The notes: generated from the sequence alone by a model not told the origin. A stretch of DNA of 64,000 nt from Biomphalaria glabrata (GCF_947242115.1 NC_074714.1:42452149-42516148); one strand, 5' to 3'. Positions 34,945 through 49,659 are shown, counted from the first letter of the stretch. A program made the numbers and translations.

Positions 34945-35314
34945 AAACTTATGAAATATAATAATATTAGAATATGCATCCTCTGTTTGGTACCCCTCTA
35001 GAAAACATGAATATATATTCACATTTGACTAGAGTAACACCATTAGTGAAATCACAAAATTTATTGACATTTTAGAAAAGAAGACTTAAGTATCAACAAT
35101 AAATAAAGTACAAAAACACAACCTAACAAAAATACTCAAGACACAAAGATAAAGGCACATTTCTTATTCCATACACAAGGACACATTTGTACAAGTACTC
35201 CACCTTTCAAAGTGCCATAACAGTTTGGAATCAACCAGGAAACCCAATGACTTAGCAGTCTTAGAATGAAATTATCTTTTTTTGAAGAAATGTCTTTAAT
35301 TTGTAAGATAAAAT
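34945..35314 (+). mobile_element. CR1/Jockey-like LINE 3' fragment
   Basis: A diverged copy of the 3' part of the LINE at 39442-41692: ATATGCATCCTCTGTTTGG, ATTCACATTTGACTAGAGTA, GACACAAAGATAAAGGCACA and TTTTTTTGAAGAAATGTCTT appear in the same order. It ends in ..TTTGTAAGATAAAAT, like the GATAA-type tail of the longer copy. 5'-truncated with internal deletions. Confidence 0.8.
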
Positions 35315-35519
35315 CATTGGAAACCTCCAAAGGGTAACATGCAGTCTCTTATAGAAAGGAAACAAAGAAGAAAATTGTTTGATTTTAATAATTCTGAATA
35401 AGGCTATGTAAATATGGTCTTCTGACCAAATACCTAAAGTTACTTAACATTGACCTAAAAGGAAGAACTTAAAAGAGGTTAAAGCATTTCTCAACACAGC
35501 AACTTTATAGAAACAAAAA

Positions 35520-35525
35520 TTTATT
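35520..35525 (-). terminator. Candidate ISY1 polyadenylation signal
   Basis: AATAAA on the minus strand, about 290 bases past the ISY1 stop codon. A second hexamer lies at 35653-35648. Either is plausible. Confidence 0.35.
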
Positions 35526-35813
35526 AGTTTCAACAGGGGAAATACAGTAGAATATATCTCTCACAAATAACATTAACAAATTCATAAACATTGTACGAAG
35601 TTATATTAAATAGCATCAACTCAGTCCACAATTCCAGGAAAATTTCATTTATTCATATTTACAACTTATAAAAACCCGCCTCATTCCCACTCACTCTTAT
35701 GTACATTTAAAAAACCTTCCTCAATCACATTCACTCAAGTATATTTTTTTTTTAAATATCACTCATTCTCAATAACTCATATACATAAAAGATCCATTTA
35801 ACTGGTGCGCTTA

Positions 35814-38800
35814 TCAAACACCCAACATAGTCCTTGATTCCATTTCCTCTTCTTGTAAATTATCAGAAGCATATCTCTGAATGAGTTCCATCTTTTTCCT
35901 ATGAAGTAAAGCTTGCTCGATCTAAAACAAAATAAAAAGATCATTTGTACCTGTAGATTGGATTCATTGATCTGGCTGAATGACATTGCAGTCATAGTTA
36001 TAGTTAAAGTAAAAAAAAAAAAATTTTTTCTTCTGGGGCCATAAAATAGACTTGTTGTTAATTTGATCTTAATGTATTGATGTCAAACCTGGAGACTAGC
36101 GCCAGATTTCCAGTCATAAGGTTAGGTTAAGAAAATGGAATATTTAGAATAGTCTGTAAAGCCATCAGAAAGGATTTCTCCTAATGGATAGGCATGGCCC
36201 AAGACCTCTTCATCCCTAGTCATGTCTAAAGGATCCACTAATGGCAATTACTACAACAGGGTCATGTCATGTACAAAGCGTGAATTTCCTATTCTGTAAC
36301 AGCTAGAATGTGTAAAGACTGCCATGCTTGGAAAGCTTTAATCCTGTCCATTTGTGGAAGGTCATGGCAGACTTGTTGGATTGGGTCAACAGACCTTTCT
36401 TTCATCCTTTTATCCCCACTTTGCAAAGTTGGAGAATAAAAAGTTCTGCCAAGGAAACCTGGAGGGGGCCATGCTTGCTACCCATTGTTCATATATCAGG
36501 TTCCACTAAAAGACATTTCCACGAGGTGCACGTTGAGGCCATGGAGAGCTGGAATTACCTCAAGTACAATGAGCCAGATCTAGAATTTGTATAAAACTAT
36601 TTTGCAGAACATAGCACCAGGCAAAAGACAAAGTAGCAAACATCTGCAGATATAGATATATATCAAAAGAGAAAAGAGTTTTTTTTCTTCACAAATTACA
36701 GGACCAAGACCAATGTAGTGAGTTTTTAAGTGTCAGCAGAGCAGTGATTGATGGAAAATGTAAACAGATTACCAAGGTATTCATATATTTTGCAAGATAC
36801 AAGTTCATGTTCTTACAATAATAAATATAATGTTAATTTCAACTATAAAAGGCTCATTAAAATTTAAAAAAAAAAAAAAAAACTTTTCCTTTTTCCCTGA
36901 ATTTATGATTCTCTTTTTAGTGTTTCAATCCTAAATTATTCAAATTACAAACATCCCAATTAGAGATCTAATCACAGTTTGAACATATTTACTTTATATC
37001 ATAATGAACTATTTTTGTGGCTAGATGAACCGGTTGATCTATATATATAAAAAAAAATCAACCTCCAATGCTTGGCAAAGATTGAAAATATAAATATATT
37101 TGGCTTGAGACAAATTTAGCTTAGCTTTAGTGTTTATTACTAGATCTAAATCAGAAAATGTCAGCCAACAAATAAGTTACCTCTTTTTGTGATGGCACAG
37201 GGACATGAGCAATAAAATGTTGCTTGTCAAATTCACGATAGAAATCTTTGCTGGTACTGGGCTTTAAACTTTCATCCTCTTCATCGTCTTTTTCTGCAAG
37301 CTGTAATAAAACAAATTTGATTTTTTTTAGTGGTCTCCCCTGAATGTCTTTGGTTTAGGACAGTCTTTTACAATTAGATCTCAAAAACTACAAGTGCTAG
37401 GAATGCAATGTCAGAATTATTAGTATCATGTCACCATTGCTTGTATTATGTTCAAATTTGGTGCAAGTGCTACTTTTAGTTTTTAATTCTTTTTATATAC
37501 AGTACTTATCAAATATTTGACATACTTACAGCTTCTTTTGAAAATAGTTCTTCCTCAGCACCGTGAGCTTCTTCATGAGTCATTTCCCCTGTCTGAACTT
37601 TATTTTGCTTTTCTTTCCATTCTTGCACTTTAGTTTTGATGACTGTTGACAACATAGTCATAAATAATAATATACAAAAATAAATCTAAAATTCAACCAG
37701 GAACCAAAAAAAACAATAAATCTAAAATTAATTAAAAACAAACTACATTTTGGCTATATTCAGCGCAATATTCACACCCAAACCTAAGTTGTACCTTGTT
37801 TTTCCACTTCTGCTTCCAGTGGAATAATTATGCCATCATCCTCATCCCTATATCCATAGTAGTCTGCATCAATATCTTTCATTAACTCGGCTCTTGTTTT
37901 ACGAGGAGCAGGAGCAGCTAATAAAAAAAATTGATAAAATGTAAATGTAACAATTATCTTTTAAATCTCAAACGTTCAATGCCAACTTCAAATTTCCCAG
38001 CTTCAAATGCACTTAATTTGGTACTATTTACTTGCACTTCTACTTGACATTCACAAGCACTTTTTAAAGTTTTGTTTCAAATTTGCAAAAAATAAACACG
38101 TAAAAAGTTGCATCCTATGAAATACACTTTGTTCAATATATGTGACAATATACAGAGGTTTCCCTCTATCTTAAAGATTTAAATATTTTCATGAAGATAT
38201 TACATTTCAAAAAGGAGGTACCATGTAAGACTAAAGTGTAGATGTTGAATAAAATTTTGATGCTGAACTCCCTGTAACGCACGAATGGAGGTTACTTGTG
38301 CAAAAAGAAAAACAATTTTTTTAAAAATACTTACGTTCCTGATCAAATAACTCCCGAACTCCTGGCAAATCTTTAGCTGCCCCAAAATATCTGCAGATGT
38401 TTGAAATACATTTTAAATTAAAAAAAAAAAAAAATCATAAACATACTTTTGATCTTTTCCCTGACAAAGCCAGCTACTTCAGAAATATAATATTTAATCA
38501 TGACCAATATAGCCAAATAATAATTATAGTAATTATTCGGCCAATAAAACCCATATTTGGTTCAAATGAAAAAAAAACATAAATGGGCAGACATTTACAA
38601 CAGACAATAATTCAATTGTGCTATGTTTTGATTTTAATATTTGACATTTTTTAACAGAAACAGTTTGTCAAAATAAACAACAGCATTACATAATGATTAT
38701 AAAAACAAAACAAACAACTTGTCAGAGTTTGTTTTCCACTTATCTTACTTGTAGCCTTTATTTCCTGGGACTTCTTTGCCATCACTGTCTAACATTTTAG

Positions 38801-41800
38801 GACCTGTTTTCTGAAGAGTTGGATTATTTGTTAGATCAACATTTCATTTGTGACAAATAACTTTTTTAATTTGTGACAAATAGCTTTATGTGTAAGACTT
38901 TATTCTAAATATAGTTATACTTTTACATTTTTAATCATCCATTAAATCTCATTATCTGTAAATGCATAAAAATAAGTAGACAATTGTACAAACTGTCTAT
39001 TTACAATTGATACAAAGCAAAGCTCAAGATTAAAGCCAGAACTACATTTTAAAATTGAATTATATATGAGGAATATATTTTGACTCCATATGGCAGTTAT
39101 CTTACAACATAGTATTAAAAAAATAATTAAAAAAAAAAAAACAAAAAACAAGATTGCTACAAATTGGTTATAAATACCCGGAGACAATAGTCGACTTTTC
39201 TCTGTACTATACAAATAAAAGTGTTGTAATTCTTACAAATGAAATATTCTAATATTTAGAATTAGTCCTTACTTTATAATCTGGTCCATTCAGTTCTACA
39301 ATCCTGTCCTCCCAGTGCCCTTTCTCTCTTAAAAGTTTATTTATTTCATCATTTAAGTCTCGAAGCTTGAACTCTCCCAAACCAGCTGCAACAGAAAATT
39401 TAATGTTAAGTATAATATTTTACAGAATAAATTTCATAATAGTAACAGACCTGGATTAGTAGTTGATTATGATATTATCCCTGGTCTATCAGACCATGAG
39501 ATCATAAAAATACACAGTCAGATAAAAGCAGTAGCCAATACAAAACCCAAAAAGAAAAATCTTACTCTGGAATAAATGTAACCTAACACAACTACACCAA
39601 GCTGCATTAAACTGTCAACAAACATTCTTATTAGAAAAAGACATTAACCAACCAGTCGATGACCTCTGGAATTTCATTAAAAACCATCTTAAAAGCATTA
39701 TAGAAAATCATATACCAACTAAATACACATCAAACAAAATAAATAAATGCTGGTTTAATAATGGACTAAACAGAAGGAAAACCTATATAGAAAATTTAAA
39801 GAAACTAATGCAGAAAGAGTTTACAAAAAGTATATAAAAATTAAACACTTAACCCAAAAAGTAAGCAGACAGCTGCAGAGTGAATACATAAACAATGTAA
39901 TATCTAAAGATAACAACAAAAACCTATGGTCATATATTAAGTCTAAGAAAATGGAAACAACAGGCATAGCACCATTAAAAGATGAACATAACATAATACA
40001 TAATGATAATGAAACTAAAGCAAACATCCTAAACAAATACTTTACATCAGCATTCTCAGCCCCAGGAGACAAAGACATATTACTGAATTTGAACCAAGTA
40101 GACAACATAAAAGATATAGTAGTACAAGAAAATGGAATTCAAAAACTATTAGCCAACACCAAACCAAATAAAGCATCTGGACCTGATGATATTCCAGCTA
40201 GATTACTCAAAGAACTAAGCAATGAGCTAGCCCCATTTTTAAAAATACTCTTTCAGGCTTCACTTAACCAGGGCAGAGTACCAAAGGACTGGAAAGAAGC
40301 TAATGTCAGCCCACTATTTAAAAAAGGAGAAAAATCTGACCCAGGAAACTACAGACCAGACCAGTATCACTTACCAGCATCACATGTGAAATTCTAGAAC
40401 ACATAATATGTAGCAACATCATAAACCACTTAGACAAACATAATGCCTCACACCATACCAACATGGCTTTAGGAAATATAGATCATGTGAAACACAACTA
40501 ATAGGACTAATTGATGATTTTTCAAAAGGTTTAGATAATAGTGAACAAATAGATGCTATCTTACTAGATTTTTCTAAGGCTTTTGACAAAGTTCACCACC
40601 ATAGTTTGCTTAAAACAATTAAAATATTTCTGCATTAATGGTCCACTGCATCAGTGGATTAAAGATTTTCTGATAGGGAGAGAACAAACTGTAATAATAA
40701 ATGGCTCTAAATCAACACCGATAATAGTAAACCCAGGTGTACCTCAAGGAACAGTCTTGGGTCCACTACTATTTTTAGTTTACATAAATGATTTACCAAA
40801 TTGCATTACTTCAGGAACAAAAGTCAGATTATTTGCAGACGATTGCATAATATATAGAACAATAAAAACAACACAAGACACAGATATTTTACAAAGAGAA
40901 TTAGATGAATTACAGAAATGGGAATCAAATTGGAGCATGTCTTTCCACCCAGAAAAATGTCAGTTGTTAAGAGTAACAAAAAAACTAAAACAAATTAATT
41001 CCACTTATCTTATTCATGGCAAACCAGTATCACAGACTAAAAACGCAAAATACCTAGGTGTTATAATAAATGAAAAACTGTCATGGAATCCCCATATTGA
41101 TGAAACTACAAAAAAATCAAACAAAGCATTAGGATTTATTAAAAGAAATTTCTATAAATCAAATAAGAACATAAAACTAAAATGTTATTTAACCTTGGTT
41201 AGACCAATAATAGAATATGCATCCTCCGTTTGGGACCCCTCAACTCAAGAAAACATTAAGAAACTGACACAAAATAGAGCTGTGAGATTCATAACAAACA
41301 AATATTCACATTTGACTAGAGTAACACCTTTAGTAAAATCACTAAATTTAGAAAGCCTTCAGGACAGAAGGCTCAAAAGTAAAGTAGCAATCATACATAA
41401 AACACTGAACCATAATCTTCAAATACAAAATTTAATAAAATACTCTGAAAGACACAAAGATAAAGGCACATTCCTCATCCCATATGCTAGGACAAATTTG
41501 TACAAATACTCCTTCTTCCCTAGTGCTATTAGAGCATGGAATGGGTTGCCTGAGCTAGCCAGGAAAACCAGTGACTTGGCAGAATTTAAGTCATTGGTTA
41601 ATATGCATGATTAAATGCATGACGCGTAGGACGTAATCATCTTCTTTTTTTGAAGTAACGTCTGTATTATATAAGATAAGATAGTAATTCCTTAACTCAA
41701 ACTTTAACTAAGAACTATTCCAACATAAAGAATACAATAGGAACAAAATGAAGGAAAGTACAAACAAATATGTAATTATTCAGTATAGAAAATTATAGCT

Positions 41801-42252
41801 GTCATTTCACCATTTTGAATTTGTGCCACTTTTCTGGATATTTCTCCTATAATTTGTCTTCTCCATTTTTCTGCCTCTTGCAGATTATCACAATCAGATG
41901 CAAGGTAAGGTCTGCGTTCCTACAAGAAAAAAAAAATTCAAATGTGAATGTAAAAAACAAAATTTAATTGCAAGTATCAAATATATTTCATAACTATCCA
42001 AGCATAAAAAAAAATCCTTACCTTTTCTTTAATGCCACCAACTTGTGAAGCCCTCCATCGAGCTAATGTTGTCCTGGTGTAAATGTATATAGTTTTAAAA
42101 ATTATATTTTTTAAACATTTATTACCTATTAATAAGCTTACTAAACAAAATTAAAAATAACAATTATAAGTTCAACAAAAATATAAAAAGAAAATAAATA
42201 TCATTAAAGTTACCAGAAATCAAACTTACATAGCTTTTTCACTATTTCGAGC
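35814..42252 (-). CDS. ISY1: ISY1 pre-mRNA splicing factor, ten coding exons after ATG
   Basis: Component of the activated spliceosome and Prp19-associated complexes, acting in the nucleus. Exons on the minus strand, 5' to 3': 42252-42230, 42073-42022, 41919-41811, 39385-39273, 38810-38749, 38390-38335, 37917-37795, 37642-37530, 37300-37181, 35921-35814. With a separate ATG exon the product is 293 residues (human 285). Conserved blocks: ARNSEKAM and TTLARWR at the start; ERRPYLASDCDNLQEAEKWR; RQIIGEISRKVAQIQNAGLG; LNDEINKLLREKGHWEDRI; GPKMLDSDGKEVPGNKGYK; YFGAAKDLPGVRELFDQE; RKTRAELMKDIDADYYGYRD; FIAHVPVPSQKE; RKKMELIQRYASD; terminal MLGV. The first listed exon has only 23 nt, and the ATG lies in an exon further upstream. 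Phases and GT-AG borders all agree. Convergent with XPOT. Confidence 0.95.
35922..37180 (-). other. Last ISY1 intron, unassigned content
   Basis: 1.26-kb intron. The part near 36140-36590 is less AT-rich and has a plus-strand open stretch (36328-36594) without splice sites or recognisable family; it looks like decayed repeat. The rest is AT-rich with an A18-type run near 36869. Confidence 0.4.
39442..41692 (+). mobile_element. CR1/Jockey-like LINE, antisense in an ISY1 intron
   Basis: A 5'-truncated non-LTR retrotransposon. The first part (39450-39520) carries an endonuclease C-terminal remnant with LSDHEI-type wording. At 39951-40397 the reverse transcriptase begins: KPNKASGPDDIPARLLKELS, then VPKDWKEANVSPLFKKG and PGNYRP. 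At 40583-41614 come GVPQGTVLGPLLFLVYINDL, the catalytic FADD box, FHPEKCQLL, AKYLGVIINEKLSWNPHID and a C-terminal FFPSAIRAWNGLPELARK segment. A short deletion and frame break lies near 40360-40390, with further shifts upstream of 39950, so it is dead. It ends with TATAAGATAAGATAG, a GATAA-type tail. Orientation is opposite to ISY1. Related pieces occur at 34945, 52912 and 55444. Confidence 0.9.
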
Positions 42253-42498
42253 CTAAAAAAGAAATGAATTTGTATGTTATATTCAATTATATATTTTTAA
42301 TTTTACAAAAACCTCATTACATAATGAAACACATAGACAGAAAGATACAACATATTTCTTATACAATGTATGCATGCTAGGACCTACTATCTTATCTTTC
42401 TTAACTAACATTAATAATAAAAATAATAGTAATTAGCCCCTAGATTTGCTTCTTGATTAACAGTGCTGTATTATGTATACAATGTAATACATCTAGTG

Positions 42499-44106
42499 CA
42501 GGGGTGGGCAACCTTTTTGTATCACGGGCCGCATTAAAAAAAGTTTGGGCATGTATGTATATATATATCTTAGAAAGATACGCTCGCTAACTGTGTAGAA
42601 TGTCTTTTAACTCATATTAACACTGTATTATAATTAAGTTTCTTTCCTTTTTTCCACACTCTGCGTTGAACAATTACAACAAGCATTAGCAATGTTTGAA
42701 AACAATTTTATGATTTTTTAAATTTGCTGTTGCCTTTTTATATCACAATATCTCTACAAATATACATTTGTACTTAATGTGCAGTATTTTAATTTTTACA
42801 CTCGTGCATAATGTTCCGGAACTGTGAAACTATCTTACTAGTTGTTACCACTGTGACTGCTGTCAAATTACAGTCAGTCAACATTGACCAGTGATTATAC
42901 TTGTTTAGTTTCCACAAAAAAATGTTTGTTCACTGAATGAGACAATAATATATGTTCCGGAAGTTAAATGTTGGGACGAGCGAAACCTGCCCTTGTGAAG
43001 CATTACCAGAGAATGCTGACCATGTCCTTCAATGGTGCATACAAAATCAAGAGACTCGAACAAGACTCTCCAAAGACTATTCGGAGAGCTGCCTGATCTG
43101 AAAACCACTGCGCGGTTCATCTCAGATATAGAATTACTCATCTGAACCCTCCAACATGTAAAATGAGATCGAAGAAGAAGAAGAACTGATGTATGTGTAC
43201 ACAAATACTGTGAACAGCAGCAAAGTTTTTTTAAGTGTGGAAATACAGCTTCTGGCACCCATGAGTTATGTCCTCTGGAGATGAATCAGCTTCTGCGATA
43301 AATGGTGAGCTGATGATATTGAAACTGGTTCTGGACGTCTTAAAATTTGCTATTATAAATTGCACAATTAAGGAATCTTAATAAGTGTTGTACTTTTAAT
43401 TATTTCACTAAAAATAGTTTCACCTTTCAACATAAGGAAAATGACAAAAACTATTTTCTTTTGCTTGCCTGTAGAAATGGGAAAGCCTTGTATGAAAAGT
43501 TTTAACATGCATTTACATTTCATATGTAAGCAACCTATTGCAATAGATAATATAAAAAACATGAAATCTGTTTTCCACTCTTCATTACAAATATTGGTAA
43601 CAAGGTCACACTGACATGTCCTTCAAGTAACATAACAATTCTTCCTTGAAATTCTATATCCCATTTGCCGTTCCCAAGCTAAGCTAGCGATACATTAGAT
43701 ATTTTGTTCATAATTCGGTAATACTATGTATTTCCTGAATATTTAATGTGCAAATTTTATGCAGCTTTGTGCAAACTTTCCTGTTTAAAGTTTATGGTTG
43801 GGATAGTTTGTATTTAAAATTTTTTTTTCTCAGTCAAAAATCGAGCTACATCAGTTGTTACACTTGCCATCTTGTTCCAAGCCTACCCAACACTCAGATA
43901 TTGTGTCTTGAATTGAGTGTATTGATGTATAGCCAATTAATCTTCATTTACTCAAAACTTTTTATAATGAGACAGTTTCAAAAATTTATATAGATATTAT
44001 TTTTAATATTTGCATTTTTATATGTATATACTGTGGGCACACATGATTTCTATAGGTGTCGGCGGGCCGCATAAAACACTTCGGCGCCGTAATTTGCCCA
44101 CCCCTG
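42499..44106. mobile_element. hAT element upstream of the ISY1 23-nt exon
   Basis: The ends CAGGGGTGGGCAACCT and, inverted, CAGGGGTGGGCAAATT are flanked on both sides by ATCTAGTG (42491-42498 and 44107-44114), a perfect 8-bp duplication. Subterminal CGGGCCGCAT appears at both ends. The 1608-bp interior has no transposase but contains a LINE 3' end (42962-43190). The perfect duplication suggests a fairly young insertion. Confidence 0.92.
42962..43190 (+). mobile_element. LINE 3' end nested in the hAT element
   Basis: The plus strand matches the minus-strand LINE at 12519-12860: a GAAACCTGCCCTTGTGAAGC block, AGAGAATGCTGACCATGTCC, TTCGGAGAGCTGCCTGATCT, ATCTGAACCCTCCAACATG, then GAAGAAGAAGAAG as tail. 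Coding is broken by deletions. Confidence 0.75.
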
Positions 44107-44899
44107 ATCTAGTGCATTATCTCCGTCAATCAAAGCAGAAATTGTGCTGTCTGTTGTCTCTTTGTCTGTAGTGTTTCATATCTGTTCTTAAACAGCTTTC
44201 CTTATTTAAATAATTTTCTGTTTTTTTTTTTTGGTTTTAGTAGCTTCTGATTTAGCATTAGATTGTTTTTGTACAATGGTACACCTTTGTCTTGCTAAAT
44301 TTTCTTAGCCAATCATACATTTTCCTAACCACCAATAAATTGTAAGTAATCTAAGACATTGGCGGCATTCCTTTTTTTGTGATAAGTTGGAGAAGAAAAC
44401 TCTGGCCACAGTTGCCTATCCATGTCAGCCATGTGAAAGTAGGGTACACTCTATTTCTAAATTTCAAAAGCTCTATGAATGCCACAAAATGATTCAAATG
44501 AGACACTTGATACTTAATGAAAGTCTCATGAGATCTAGATTCAAAATCTAGAGACTCCTGAAACCAGACATGCCTACCCCCCAAGACCCAGAATGTGGAA
44601 CACTCAGGTTGAAAATGTGGAATTTCGGGCCCCAATGTGGAACATAAACACGTTTATGTTTGTCAGCCATACTGTATGCAATATAAATAAAACTTCAATT
44701 ATATTACTTTAACAACAATACTAGTTTGCTTCTTATAAATTAGATGTAAATAGTATTTATATAATTAAAAGTAAGAAAACCTTTAATTCATAATTATGTC
44801 CTTTGTTTTGAAATCAATAGTTCTAACTCCTATAACTATATGATGAATTCTAAAAAAAATTTATTCTAATGACCAAGACTCAAATGTTACTATCTATTT

Positions 44900-45700
44900 T
44901 TTATTTGTTACTACTAGATCTACATCTAAATCTAATGACTAGATCTAGATTATTCTAGATCTACTTGATTATCTATCCTTTCTGGGGCTCTACTCTAGTC
45001 ACTCTAGATGTCTCTAGTTGTAGATCTAAAATAATTTAAGAGTCTACTAGTCTAGGCCTCCATCTAATAAGTCCTATAAGTCTAAGAACACAGATTATAA
45101 TAATTATATTATAGATCTAGATCTAAATATTTATGTCTAGATCTATGGACTTATTGAGAACTAAATTGATTACATAATGATACTTAAAAATCTAGAGATC
45201 TATCACCTTCTAAGTCTATTCTATTTAGTATTTCTAGATAGATCTAGAATCTAGATTTAGTATCAAGTATCATCTAGTTATCTAGTATTATGATTATCTA
45301 GTGCTAGACCTAGAAACTAATTTAGACTATATAGATGGAATATAGATTAAGTAGATATATAGCCTTATTTAGGCCTTAGCCTTACACTTTACAGTGTCTA
45401 AATTAATTAATAACATTTAGGTCTAGACTCTAGAATAAAGTATTTAAAAAATAATCATTTTTCTTAGATTACTTAGAAACCTAAGAAACCAGTTGTCTGA
45501 GTTTAGTTAGAATACTAGAATAGATCTAGACTCTAGACTAGTCTAGACCTAGTGACAATCTAGTCTAGCTAGACTAAGACTAGACTAGTACTACTAGATC
45601 TACTACTTACTTACTAGTAGTACTAGTTATCTAGACTAGACTAGTACTAGATCTAGTAGTAAAAAGTAGTAGTAAGTAGTCTAGTAGACTAGTCTAGAGT
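44900..45700. repeat. CTAG/AGATCT-rich tract
   Basis: About 800 bases dominated by TCTAGA, CTAGAT, ACTAGT and TAGTAG words, with many short palindromes. No coding. Same style as 11380-11745 and 14530-15030. Confidence 0.75.
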
Positions 45701-45824
45701 TAGAGCCATTGTCTGATTTGTCATTGTCGGGAAAAGAAAGGGATTTGAATGGAACATTTGGGCAATTTGGCTTATTAATTACTTATTAGTACTTGCGGTC
45801 CGCACTTACTAGATTCTAAGAATG

Positions 45825-47257
<1,433 letters not shown>

Positions 47258-47867
47258 AGTATCTAGATTCTATACCTAGACTACTAGATCTATGTCTAGA
47301 TTCTAGATCTATGTCTAGAATCTAGATCTAGCTCAACCATATCTAATCTAATATCTTCGTAAATTACGGGTCTGGAAGGAGATGAAAAGTAAACAATAAA
47401 CACAGACCTATATATATTTTATTTTGCATTCAGTATTTTCATTTCGCACTATGAAAAATCGGCGATTTTTGTGTGTGTGTGTGTCGGAATTCAGACTTGG
47501 CGGAACAAAAAATCGTGAATGTGGAACGGCGGAACATGTGAGCTTTTTTGATGCTTTTGCGGGACGGTCCCGCATAATGCGGGACTGTAGGCATGTCTGT
47601 GAAACCAAACATAATAAGGGGGTGATTCCTGAAAATGCTTCAAGAGGAAAATCCTAATGGAAGCTAGATAGATTTAAGAATTAAAAAAAAAAAGAAGTAA
47701 GAAAGTTTGCTCATTGCGAAAGGTAATGGACCCAACCCACTATGACTGGGTATGCCAGGAGTACCAAATTAAATCTACGAGATTATATAAAAATATACAG
47801 ATCTATCGAACATTAACTTTCATTTAGAATTATGTCTAGACTCTAGGTAAAAGTAAAGTTCCCCTTT

Positions 47868-48045
47868 CAGACCTTGTGATCTATAGGACAGATGATGTAA
47901 AAATCATCTGTTTGAGTGGTCCACGGTTAACGAGGGTGTGTCATATAACCATCACAATGACCAACCACCTTTACTTTTCCCCAACTAACGTCAGGTACCC
48001 ATTTGAGCTTAATGAACTCAGAGGCAACCTTAAGATCCTGAAATA
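47868..48045 (-). repeat. tRNA-derived SINE body, copy 2
   Basis: Matches the body of the SINE at 1553-1806 in the same orientation: AGACCTTGTGATCTATAGG, ATCATCTGTTTGAG, TTAACGAGGGTGTGTCAT, ACCATCACAATGACCAACCA and CAGGTACCCATT. The tRNA-like head is decayed. Confidence 0.65.
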
Positions 48046-48552
48046 ATAAATCTAAAATATCTGTAAAATGATTTAGATTCTAGTGTGACCTAGATCTTAA
48101 TGTTTCAGATGTTCCTTCAGCCCAAACCTTCCACAGGTGGCACAGGAGATGGCAGAAGGCCAGAGTACAAACTAGATCTAGGCTAGGTCTCTAACTCTAG
48201 GGTACTAGGGACCATCAATATCATGATCAATACACCTGTATCAACTGTAAGAACAGTGTATGACACATTTATGACTCCAGGCCCAGGAAGGTAAGCTAGA
48301 TCTACTCTAGTCTCTAGAATTGAATCATAATAATTTGAAAATTTCTATTATCAGAATTCAGATCAATCAGATGGATGTGGAGTTTATAATTTATAGATCT
48401 ACATTGAATTAATGGATGTTCCTATATTTTCATTATGCATGAACTGAAGTTTCCCACTTGACTTTGACACGAGATTGATGCCTCATCTCAATATTCTCAA
48501 GACACAAAGTTGAAGATTGAAATTCTTTTATATATCTATTATTTATTGACTA

Positions 48553-49569
48553 CTAGCCTGGCATTACCCGCGGCCTGCGGGTCTAAGTTTGTGTTTACTA
48601 ATGTAGTGGATTGGATTTAGATGTATGTAAAACTTAGCTAATGATCCTTTCACGTTATTTCTCTTTCGCTACGAAAATAAAATTAGTTTTGCGAAAATGG
48701 GTTTACCCACAGTCAATACATTATTATCTATTAAAAACGAAAAGAGCGATAGCTTTGTTAAATGAATGGGATTATAATATCATTATAAAGTGAACAATTA
48801 AACGAAATAATTATTAGTACGCGATTCATGAATGAATATAGATCTAGGCCTATCTCAACTCGGCTTCGCAGCTTTCGTAAACGAATGTAGCTTTAGAAAA
48901 CCAAATTTGAATGTTTATTTGATCAAAATATGAAATGAATGGACTTTAATTAATATGTTTATGTGTTAAAGTATAAAACTATCTGTGAGAAGAGAAGTTT
49001 TATCATCTTAGAGTTGAATTAGAGTTTTAGATCTAGGGATGGGATTATAAAGAAAAAAATTAAACGAATTAATTTTTAGTACGCGATTCATTACGGTATT
49101 GTCTAATGAAAGAATGTTCGTCAGGAAATCTGTAGTCACAGATATAAGAAACTAATGTATGTAAAAAATGCTTTTGAAACACAAAATTGAAGGTTAATTT
49201 TATTATATAATGAAACCAATGGACCTTCTTTTGTATTTTCTTGTGTCAAAGTAAAAAACTATCTGCGCAAAGTGTATTTCTTAAAATTAGATCTAGGTCT
49301 AACTCCTTTCTATTTTTTCTCATGTCAACATTGTAGACATGGCCTAGATCCATAAAATACTATAGCTTTAATAGAGTCGGACAACTTTATTTTTTTTGAG
49401 GGTCTTAAGTTTGTTTTAGGGCTACAATACATACACTACGGTCTAAGTTGGTACCCAAGGAACATTCCTGCCTAGTTTTATCAAGATTGGTCAAGCGGTT
49501 TTGATGTCTATAAGTAACATACATACATACATACATACATACCCCTCACATTCTACTTTATAATATAGA
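48553..49569 (-). mobile_element. Non-autonomous Helitron, both ends intact
   Basis: On the minus strand it starts A|TCTATATTATAAAG at 49569, runs through a (GTAT)n stretch and ends with hairpin ACCCGC-AGGCC-GCGGGT (48566-48582), AATGCCAGG and CTAG (48556-48553), then T. 1017 bp, insertion between A and T, no target duplication. The interior has two modules about 277 bp apart (landmarks near 48880 and 49157) shared with the truncated copy at 4981-6060. No Rep/helicase. Confidence 0.85.
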
Positions 49570-49659
49570 TTCTGAGTTCTGTTTCAAGACATTCAAGTCA
49601 GTGATTCAAGTGTTTCATTACTTTCAGTCAATCAGTGTTAGTTTTATAGTTTGTTATCA

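Noticed and set aside
37034-37070. Helitron-like TCTATATATATAAAA start
   Set aside because: No hairpin plus CTAG end was found downstream; likely chance in AT-rich intron.
39821-40108. Minus-strand 95-codon frame
   Set aside because: Shadow of the plus-strand LINE reverse transcriptase.
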